From JACQNR01 sp049515175 (GTDB taxonomy: Bacteria > Acidobacteriota > Terriglobia > UBA7540): 10,895 nt of DNA. Positions 5,265 to 10,895 of the stretch are shown here, piece after piece (the first letter of the stretch is position 1; the number at the start of each line of letters is the position of its first letter). The DNA lies in contig JBEKUI010000156.1 of assembly GCA_049515175.1 (NCBI GenBank), forward strand, positions 1 to 10,895, in the 5' to 3' direction. The notes beneath the pieces were generated by a model, which saw only the letters and a program-made list of their open reading frames with translations, did not search any database and was not told the DNA's origin. Made by a program: the position numbers and the translations under genes.

Positions 5265-7041
5265 ACGTCAGCTTCTCCCAGCCGCGGTGCGAGAAGTCCC
5301 AATAAATGGCGTAGCCGGACACGGCCGAAATCGCCAGGAAGAGCACGCCGATTCCCGTGGAGCCGAGGATTACCTTGCCGATCCCGAACAGCGCCATGTA
5401 AACCATCAGGCAGCCGAGCAACCAGTCCATCAAATTATACCAACCTTCATGGGTGGCGGGGATTTCCGGCGCGAAGGTCGAAATGCGGCTCCAGCCAAAG
5501 ACGCCGGGCCGCACGCGGCGGTAGAACTCCAGGAGCTTGGAATCCGGCTCGGGCTTGGTGAGGAAGGTCGCGGCCAGCCAGACGACGGTGGTCACGGCCA
5601 CCGTAAGCAGAATTGATTTGGCAAAGACGATCGAGTCGGAACCCTCGAGATGGATCACCGTGTGCAGGAGGGCGGTCATGCCGGCGGCGGCTCCCATGGC
5701 GGCGACTTCCGACCAGGCATTGATGCGCCACCAGTACCAGCGCAGCAGGTAAACCGCGCCGGTGCCGGCGCCGATCCCCAGCAACAGTTGCCATGCTCCC
5801 GAGATCGATCCCATGAAGAGCGAAACCACTCCGCCCAGCAGGGCCAGAAACGCCGTGGCCAGCTTCGAAATGGTGACGTAGTGTTTCTCGTCGCGGCCGC
5901 GCGCCAGGAAGCGGCGGTAAAAGTCGTTGACGATATACGACGAGCCCCAGTTCAGCTGGGTGGCGATCGTGGACATATAAGCTGCCGCGAAGGCCGCCAT
6001 CATGAAGCCGCGAAAAGCCCCGGGCAGGTGATCCACCCAGACCTTGATATAGCCCACTTCCGGATCGGCGAGGTTGGGATAAAGGACCACCGACACCAGG
6101 GCGGTCAGAATCCACGGCCACGGGCGCAGGGCGTAATGCGCGATGTTGAACCAGAGCACCGCCCACAGCGAGTGCTTCTCGTTTTTGGCACAGAAGATGC
6201 GCTGCGCGACGTAGCCGCCGCCGCCCGGTTCCGCGCCCGGATACCAGTTTGCCCACCAGCTCACGGCGATATAAACGACAAAAGTCAGAATGGGCATCCA
6301 GGGTGACCCGAGGTCGGGAACAAAGGAGAGAATCGAGCCGGAGCCGCCTTGGGCAGCGCCGCGCGCCACGTCGATAGCGGCCAGCTTGACCTTCAGCGCT
6401 TCCATTCCGCCCACGGCGCGAATCCCGTAGTAGGCCAGGACAACCACCATGGTCATCTTGAGGGCAAACTGGATGACATCCGTCCAGAGCACGCCCCAGA
6501 GCCCGGAGATAGTCGTATAGAAACCCGTGATCGCCATCACGGCGAGGCATACCAGCAGAGCATGTGTCTTGGAGATGCCCAAGGCGGTCATGAGAATCTT
6601 TTCCATCGCCAAGTTGACCCAGCCGACGACGAGACAGTTCATAAGGATGCCGAAATAGATCGAACGGAAGCCTCGCAGGAATGCCGCAGGCTTGCCGGCG
6701 TAGCGGAGCTCGACGAATTCGGCGTCCGTAACGACTTCGGCGCGGCGCCAGAGGCGGGCGAAGAAAAATACCGTCAACATGCCGCTGAAGAGGAAATTCC
6801 ACCACAGCCAGTTGCCGGCGATGCCTTGCCGGGCGACCAGGCCCGTGACCGCCAGCGGCGTGTCGGCGGCGAAGGTCGTGGCGACCATCGACGTGCCTGC
6901 CAGCCACCAGGTGACCTGGCGGCCGGAGACGAAGAAGTCTCCCGTGCTCTGGCTCGCCCTTTTGCGATAGTAAAGCCCGATGAGCAGATTGATCAGGAAG
7001 TAGGCGGCGACAACCGTCCAGTCCAGGAAAGTGAGTTTCAT
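5263..7041 (-). CDS. sodium:solute symporter (SSS family), probably for a cell-wall amino sugar
   Basis: A 592-residue inner-membrane protein rich in hydrophobic segments (about 13-15). It shows SSS family marks: STGDFFVSGRQVTWWLAGTSM at about 32-52, TFAADTPLAVTGL at 56-68, the WTDVIQF segment at 186-192, and the family signature region AAFAAAYMSTIATQLNWGSSYIVNDFYRRF at about 349-378. The family uses the sodium gradient to import sugars and other small solutes. The substrate is inferred from neighbours: it is first in a series with murQ and nagA and divergent from a secreted NamZ-type muramidase, so MurNAc or GlcNAc is likely. The start at 7041 begins at the first hydrophobic helix; AAAGG lies about 7 nt upstream. 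Unlike a PTS transporter, an SSS carrier delivers unphosphorylated sugar, so a kinase must be encoded elsewhere. Confidence 0.93.
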   Translation of the reverse strand: MKLTFLDWTVVAAYFLINLLIGLYYRKRASQSTGDFFVSGRQVTWWLAGTSMVATTFAADTPLAVTGLVARQGIAGNWLWWNFLFSGMLTVFFFARLWRRAEVVTDAEFVELRYAGKPAAFLRGFRSIYFGILMNCLVVGWVNLAMEKILMTALGISKTHALLVCLAVMAITGFYTTISGLWGVLWTDVIQFALKMTMVVVLAYYGIRAVGGMEALKVKLAAIDVARGAAQGGSGSILSFVPDLGSPWMPILTFVVYIAVSWWANWYPGAEPGGGGYVAQRIFCAKNEKHSLWAVLWFNIAHYALRPWPWILTALVSVVLYPNLADPEVGYIKVWVDHLPGAFRGFMMAAFAAAYMSTIATQLNWGSSYIVNDFYRRFLARGRDEKHYVTISKLATAFLALLGGVVSLFMGSISGAWQLLLGIGAGTGAVYLLRWYWWRINAWSEVAAMGAAAGMTALLHTVIHLEGSDSIVFAKSILLTVAVTTVVWLAATFLTKPEPDSKLLEFYRRVRPGVFGWSRISTFAPEIPATHEGWYNLMDWLLGCLMVYMALFGIGKVILGSTGIGVLFLAISAVSGYAIYWDFSHRGWEKLT

Positions 7042-7085
7042 AGATCAGCCTTTGATGAATTTGTCTCCTTGCACAAAACCTTTCG

Positions 7086-7114
7086 TTGACAGGAGAGACG
7101 CGTGAGTATATAGC
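7086..7114 (+). promoter_or_regulatory. sigma70-like promoter of the hydrolase-NamZ fusion gene
   Basis: A perfect TTGACA at 7086-7091 is followed after 17 bp by TATAGC (7109-7114), or after 15 bp by TATATA (7107-7112). Transcription would start near 7120, leaving a leader of about 45 nt that ends with AGAGG 3 nt before the ATG. The AT core is flanked by CGCGT (7099-7103) and its complement ACGCG (7119-7123), a possible small operator. Confidence 0.5.
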
Positions 7115-7134
7115 AGGTACGCGCAAGCGGGAAG
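7105..7134 (-). promoter_or_regulatory. possible promoter of the symporter-murQ-nagA-murA series
   Basis: On the minus strand TATACT (7110-7105) is a good -10 box about 64 nt before the symporter ATG. The -35 region 17-18 bp upstream (CTTCCC or TTCCCG) is weak, so an activator might be needed. The box overlaps the -10 of the divergent promoter, so the two polymerases could not bind together. Confidence 0.3.
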
Positions 7135-7165
7135 GCAAAAGGTAAAGGGAAAAAACTAGAGGCTC

Positions 7166-9550
7166 ATGAGAATTCCACGACCCATTTTAGGATTGTTCGC
7201 TGCCCTCCTGTCCGCTGGATCGATGAATGTCGCGCTTCCGGCGCCACCGGAGATCCGGGCAAGCCAGCTCGAGCAGGCCGGAACCGTGATCGAGGAGAGC
7301 ATCCGCGCCGGCGAATGTCCCGGTGCGGTCATGCTGGTGGGGCACGAGGGGAAGGTTGTTTACCGGCGGACCTTCGGGGAGCGGTCGCTCGAGCCCACGC
7401 GCGAGCCCATGACCGAGGACACGATTTTCGATATGGCCTCGCTGACCAAAGTGGTGGCGACCACCACGGCCGTGATGCAGCTCGTCGAGCAGGGCCGGAT
7501 TCGCCTGCATGATCCCGTGAGCACTTATTGGCCCGACTTCAAAGCCAACGGCAAGGAAGAGATTACGGTGCGTGATTTGATGACGCACTACTCCGGCCTG
7601 CAGCCCGACCTCGACCTGAAGCCGGAATGGTCGGGCTACGACACGGCTCTGAATATGATCGTGGCGGAAACGCCCACATCGCCGCCGGGAGCGAGGTTCG
7701 TGTACAGCGACATCAATTATGAGGCGCTGGGGGAATTGGTGCGCCGCGTCTCCGGCCAGCCGCTGGACGTTTACTGCGCCGAGCACATCTTCAAGCCGCT
7801 GGGCATGAAGGACACGGGATTTAATCCTCCCGCCGAACTGCGCAGCCGCATTGCCCCGACGCAGTATCAGCACGAGACTACGGGCAAGATGCTACGCGGC
7901 GAGGTCCACGATCCCACCGCCTACAACATGGGCGGGGTCGCGGGACACGCCGGACTCTTCTCCACCGCCGAGGACATGGCGGTCTTCGCGCAGATGCTCC
8001 TCGATGGCGGCACCTACAACGGCGTTCGCATTCTGAGCCCGCTGAGTATCGAAAAGATGACGACGCCGCAGAATCCCCCTGGCAAGCACGCCTTGCGCGG
8101 CCTGGGCTGGGACATCGATACGGCGTTCTCCTCCAATCGTGGAGAACTCTTCCCCATCGGGTCGTACGGCCACACCGGGTTCACGGGAACGTCGCTGTGG
8201 ATCGATCCGGTGACGAAGACCTACGTGATCATTCTGACCAACCGCGTGCATCCCACCGGCAAGGGCGACGTCGTGAGCCTGCGCGCCCGGCTGGCGAGCT
8301 TGGTGGCTGCGTCGCTGGGCGTGAGCTCGGCGGAAGCGATTCTGGCGAGTTGCTGCCCCGTGACCGGCTACTACGAGGTGAAAACCCATTACGGCCGGAA
8401 GCCGGCGGCGAACGGCGGAGTGAAGACGGGAATCGATGTTTTGGAGGAAGAGAAGTTCGCTCCCCTCGCCGGGCTGCGCGTCGGCCTGATTACCAACCAC
8501 ACGGGCCGTGACGCCCAAGGACGGCGCACGATTGACGTCCTCGCCGAAGCGCCGCGCGTCAAGCTGAAGGCGATCTTCGGCCCGGAGCACGGATTCACCG
8601 GCACGGGGGCGGAAGGCGCGGCGATTGCCTCGGGCAAGGACCCCAAGACCGGCTTGCCGGTTTACAGCCTCTACGACGGCACCACCCGGCCCACCGCCAA
8701 GATGCTTCAGGGCCTGGACGCGCTCGTCTTCGACATCCAGGACGCCGGCGTGCGTTTTTACACTTACATCACGACGCTGGGTTACGCCATAGAGGCCGCG
8801 GCGAGCGGGGGAATCAGAATATTCGTTCTCGACCGGCCCAATCCGATCAATGGAGTGTCCGTCGAGGGCCCGATCCTGGATCCTGACCTCATTTCCTTTG
8901 TCGGTTACTTTCCCCTGCCCGTTCGTCACGGCATGACGGTGGGAGAGCTCGCCGGGCTGTTCAATCGCGAGAAGAAGATTGGCGCGGAGTTGGAAGTCAT
9001 TAAGATGCACGGCTGGCATCGCGACGACTGGTTCGACGATACCGGCCTTGCCTGGGTGATGCCGTCGCCAAATCTGCGGAATATGACCGAGGCCGCGCTC
9101 TATCCGGGTGTGGCGATGGTCGAGGGCGCGAACGTCAGCGTGGGGCGGGGAACGGACACACCTTTCGAGCTGGTGGGCGCGCCGTGGATCGACGGCCCCA
9201 AGCTCGCCGCCCATCTCAGCCAGCGCGAGCTTCAGGGTGTCGGGTTCATGGCGGTGGATTTCACCCCGCGCAGCGGACCGTTCGCGGGCGAGCTCTGCCA
9301 CGGCGTCAATATCGTCCTGCTTGACCGCATGGCTTTGGATAGCCCCGAGCTCGGCGTGGAACTCACTTCGGCGCTCCACAAATTGTTCCCCAACGACTTT
9401 CAGCTTGAGAAGACGTTGCCATTGATCGGCGCCCGTTGGGTAGTTGAAGGGATTCAAAAGGGGCGGGATCCGCGCTCGATCGTGTTGCACTCCTACGAGC
9501 CGCTCGAGCCGTTTCGTAAGATTCGGCAGCAGTATCTGCTCTATCCTTGA
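7166..9550 (+). CDS. secreted AmiE-like serine hydrolase fused to NamZ exo-N-acetylmuramidase (DUF1343, GH171)
   Basis: This 794-residue exported protein joins two peptidoglycan-salvage enzymes. Residues 1-26 look like a signal peptide (R2, R5, then a hydrophobic run), without a lipobox. Residues about 35-385 form a beta-lactamase/PBP-fold hydrolase: SLTK with nucleophile S92 and K95, YSD at 180-182, GGVAGHAGLFST at 256-267, and HTG at 336-338. It resembles the AmiE/YbbE amidase subgroup, which removes stem peptide from MurNAc. After a linker (about 386-428, with a CC pair at 396-397), residues 430-794 match NamZ/DUF1343: GLRVGLITNHTG, FGPEHGF (E474), VFDIQDAGVRFYTY, DRPNPI, PSPNLRNM and GRGTDTPFELVGAPW. 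NamZ releases MurNAc from non-reducing ends of peptide-free glycan. In Bacillus subtilis these two functions are separate genes (ybbE, ybbC) in one cluster with murQ. The gene diverges from the symporter-murQ-nagA-murA series. Domain calls are strong; exact substrates are inferred. Confidence 0.92.
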   Translation: MRIPRPILGLFAALLSAGSMNVALPAPPEIRASQLEQAGTVIEESIRAGECPGAVMLVGHEGKVVYRRTFGERSLEPTREPMTEDTIFDMASLTKVVATTTAVMQLVEQGRIRLHDPVSTYWPDFKANGKEEITVRDLMTHYSGLQPDLDLKPEWSGYDTALNMIVAETPTSPPGARFVYSDINYEALGELVRRVSGQPLDVYCAEHIFKPLGMKDTGFNPPAELRSRIAPTQYQHETTGKMLRGEVHDPTAYNMGGVAGHAGLFSTAEDMAVFAQMLLDGGTYNGVRILSPLSIEKMTTPQNPPGKHALRGLGWDIDTAFSSNRGELFPIGSYGHTGFTGTSLWIDPVTKTYVIILTNRVHPTGKGDVVSLRARLASLVAASLGVSSAEAILASCCPVTGYYEVKTHYGRKPAANGGVKTGIDVLEEEKFAPLAGLRVGLITNHTGRDAQGRRTIDVLAEAPRVKLKAIFGPEHGFTGTGAEGAAIASGKDPKTGLPVYSLYDGTTRPTAKMLQGLDALVFDIQDAGVRFYTYITTLGYAIEAAASGGIRIFVLDRPNPINGVSVEGPILDPDLISFVGYFPLPVRHGMTVGELAGLFNREKKIGAELEVIKMHGWHRDDWFDDTGLAWVMPSPNLRNMTEAALYPGVAMVEGANVSVGRGTDTPFELVGAPWIDGPKLAAHLSQRELQGVGFMAVDFTPRSGPFAGELCHGVNIVLLDRMALDSPELGVELTSALHKLFPNDFQLEKTLPLIGARWVVEGIQKGRDPRSIVLHSYEPLEPFRKIRQQYLLYP

Positions 9551-9587
9551 GCGGGGGCTGAAAAACGGACGGTTGGTTCTGCAAACC

Positions 9588-9616
9588 TTGCCCCATGTCC
9601 TGCTTGAGACTAGTAT
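9588..9616 (+). promoter_or_regulatory. weak candidate promoter for the small exported protein
   Basis: TTGCCC at 9588-9593 and TAGTAT at 9611-9616 are separated by 17 bp, each matching four of six consensus bases. A start near 9623 would give a leader of about 75 nt. The rest of the 148-base gap after the fusion gene shows no other clear signal, and no strong terminator. Confidence 0.25.
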
Positions 9617-9688
9617 TGCGCCCGCCGACTTTTGGGGAGAGAATGCAAGTGGATTCCCAGTGGTCTTGGGCCCGGAAGGGTAGTCCGG

Positions 9689-9693
9689 GGAGG
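9689..9693 (+). promoter_or_regulatory. ribosome binding site deciding the start at 9699
   Basis: GGAGG lies 5 nt before ATG 9699. It is too close (2 nt) to the adjacent ATG 9696. A weaker GGAG at 9701-9704 lies 9 nt before ATG 9714. Confidence 0.6.
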
Positions 9694-9698
9694 GAATG

Positions 9699-10244
9699 AT
9701 GGAGTATGAATCGATGAAGCATCGCCTACGCACAATGCTGTGCGTCTGGCTGGCTCTAGTGGGAGGCTTAGCAGGCCCTTTGCTGGCGAAGGATAAGACG
9801 CCGCCGGTCGACTCCAACGATCCGACGTTTCGCCTCTTCCAGGCTCTGGACAACAATCGTGGTGGAAAGCTGACGGACTTCTATTTGATCGCGGATGTTT
9901 ACAAGGACCCCGCCGGGGGCAGCGAAGAATTCCAGCACATCCTCAAGGCCGATTACGATAAGAATCGGTCGTTTGGAAAACTGCAGATTTACGTCCGCAG
10001 CGTGGGGAAGATCCTGCCGGATCAGTTGAAAACCTATACCGTCAAAGAACTCTACGACTTTGGTTTGATGGATCAGGCCAAGTACATGAAATCGGAGCCG
10101 GGAGAGTTCGGGAGGAGTGGCGACATCTATCTGCGCGCCGTTGAAGATCGCCCCCTCGCCACGACCCCCGTCACCGACGAAGTGCGCAAGAGTTACGAAC
10201 TGTTCGTTACCCAGCACCTCCTCCCTGCCATCGAGAAGAAGTAG
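9699..10244 (+). CDS. hypothetical exported protein of about 180 residues
   Basis: I do not recognise the family. The product has a signal peptide: counting from the internal Met at 9714, MKHRLRTMLC is the basic n-region, followed by a hydrophobic run to about GPLLA, with cleavage likely before KDKTPP. The mature part is about 150 residues, hydrophilic and mixed alpha/beta in look. It has aromatic-rich stretches (KLTDFYLIADVYKDP, KLQIYVRSVGKILP, TVKELYDFGLMDQAKY), only one cysteine (in the signal region), and no metal or catalytic motif that I can name. ATG 9699 has the best ribosome site; ATG 9714 gives the cleanest signal peptide. The gene follows the fusion gene in the same direction with a 148-nt gap and ends facing a CBM9-like gene, so no shared function can be argued. 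Confidence 0.82.
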   Translation: MEYESMKHRLRTMLCVWLALVGGLAGPLLAKDKTPPVDSNDPTFRLFQALDNNRGGKLTDFYLIADVYKDPAGGSEEFQHILKADYDKNRSFGKLQIYVRSVGKILPDQLKTYTVKELYDFGLMDQAKYMKSEPGEFGRSGDIYLRAVEDRPLATTPVTDEVRKSYELFVTQHLLPAIEKK

Positions 10245-10272
10245 CGGATCACGTTGCGGCGGCGGTTGATGT

Positions 10273-10293
10273 GCCCAGACGGGCTTGATTTTT
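10273..10293 (+). terminator. weak terminator-like hairpin
   Basis: GCCC (10273-10276) pairs with GGGC (10281-10284) around an AGAC loop, and TTGATTTTT follows. The stem is only 4 bp. It sits 29 bases after the stop of the exported protein gene, in the gap between two convergent genes. A second 5-bp GC stem is at 10310-10323 (loop CTGG). Confidence 0.35.
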
Positions 10294-10343
10294 CCCCCGG
10301 CGTGCAGCCGCGGGCTGGCCCGCCCTTTAGAGATTCGGTACCC

Positions 10344-10895
10344 TCAGCGCGCCGCGCCGCTCACCAGCACCATTCGCGGATAACTCGAGGGGTTCTCTAG
10401 CTCGACCGGAAACAGGTGGTCGGATTTCGAGACGAAGACGACCCGCCGGCGATTCTCTTCGCTTTCGCCTCCCTGTGCACCCGCCAGCGCCTTCTGTACT
10501 GCAAATCCCAGGCCCAATTCATAGCCATCGGAGAACTTTCCGCCCGCGAAATAAGTCGTTGGAATGGCGATATCGCCTGAATATCCATTGGCAGTTTTCT
10601 TCCACGCCGCCTTGATCTCCGCGTTGTGGTCGTGCCTTTGGGGATGACGTGGCAGATAGTCGTCATCCGGGAAGATGCTGGAAGGAACGCCGGCAAAGTT
10701 GCCGGGGCTGAAGTAAAGCCGGTATTCGTCGCCGGTCGGAGTTGTGGCGAGCAGATTCTTCTGGTAGGCGGTTTCGAAGGTGAGCGAGAACGCATCGCCC
10801 TCCTCAATTCCGCGGTTGGTGCGCGGCTGGTAGAGGTCCTTGTCGGTGACATCCACGCCGACGTAGAGATTGCTTTCATCCCAGGCGAAGGCGAC
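10344..10895 (-). CDS. C-terminal part of a CBM9/DOMON-like carbohydrate-binding protein (partial)
   Basis: The minus-strand frame is open from the right edge to a TGA at 10344-10346, giving the last 183 residues. The segment VAFAWDESNLYVGVDVTDKDL at the edge is the usual beta-strand pair of CBM9-like and DOMON-like sugar or heme-binding modules (tryptophan-aspartate, then LYVGV-V-D). It is followed by GDAFSLTFE, YRLYFSPG, a stretch with several histidines (HPQRHDHN), GYSGDIAIP and DGYELGLGFAVQKA, all consistent with the beta-sandwich. Such modules occur in secreted glycan-active enzymes and in stand-alone exported proteins of environmental bacteria. The N-terminal part, including any signal peptide or catalytic domain, is outside the window. 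The protein ends soon after the module (MVLVSGAAR). It converges on the unrecognised exported protein gene. Confidence 0.75.
   Translation of the reverse strand, partial: VAFAWDESNLYVGVDVTDKDLYQPRTNRGIEEGDAFSLTFETAYQKNLLATTPTGDEYRLYFSPGNFAGVPSSIFPDDDYLPRHPQRHDHNAEIKAAWKKTANGYSGDIAIPTTYFAGGKFSDGYELGLGFAVQKALAGAQGGESEENRRRVVFVSKSDHLFPVELENPSSYPRMVLVSGAAR

Noticed and set aside
5447..7138. A 563-codon minus-strand frame overlapping the symporter in another frame
   Set aside because: The composition is arginine-rich low-quality sequence with no hydrophobic helices, while the alternative frame is a full SSS transporter.
9604..9609. TTGAGA as a -35 box
   Set aside because: No acceptable -10 sequence lies 16-18 bp downstream.
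7892..9856. A 654-codon open frame on the minus strand opposite the fusion gene
   Set aside because: It mirrors the codon bias of the GC-rich plus-strand gene, has no domain features, is rich in R, H, G and A as antisense shadows are, and the plus-strand frame carries well-known motifs throughout.

Overview
The window is a GC-rich bacterial chromosome segment. Gene content suggests an Acidobacteriota or similar soil or environmental lineage: a secreted AmiE/NamZ-type protein, an SSS symporter beside murQ, a partial CBM9/DOMON-like secreted protein and a TauE-DUF1634 pair. This placement is an inference from gene families, because no taxonomic marker such as rRNA is present. No RNA gene, CRISPR array or classical insertion sequence was seen.

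Layout. (1) 1-215: possible tail of an upstream gene, a long GC-rich hairpin that looks like its terminator, and a TATAAT box just ahead of the next ATG. (2) 216-1748, plus strand: a TauE/SafE-family permease and a DUF1634 membrane protein. These families commonly occur side by side, but here a 346-bp segment bounded by perfect 20-bp inverted repeats separates them. That segment contains essentially one small GIY-YIG nuclease gene and looks like a minimal mobile element. (3) 1770-7041, minus strand: an operon-like series read as SSS symporter, murQ, nagA, murA. (4) 7042-7165: a divergent promoter region. (5) 7166-9550, plus strand: a secreted two-domain protein with an AmiE-like serine hydrolase followed by a NamZ (DUF1343, GH171) exo-N-acetylmuramidase domain. 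(6) 9699-10244: an unrecognised small exported protein. (7) 10344-10895, minus strand: the C-terminal part of a CBM9/DOMON-like protein cut by the window edge.

Regions 3-5 read as a peptidoglycan (murein) salvage locus. The secreted fusion protein would strip stem peptide and release MurNAc outside the cytoplasm, and the symporter would import the amino sugar. After phosphorylation, MurQ would convert MurNAc-6-P to GlcNAc-6-P plus D-lactate, and NagA would deacetylate it to GlcN-6-P. MurA, the first committed step of muropeptide synthesis, closes the operon and so would link salvage to resynthesis. The MurNAc kinase required by an SSS (non-PTS) import route is not in the window.

The two most notable observations are the inverted-repeat-bounded GIY-YIG unit inserted at a palindromic CTAG between tauE and DUF1634, and the single-chain AmiE-NamZ fusion divergent from the salvage operon.
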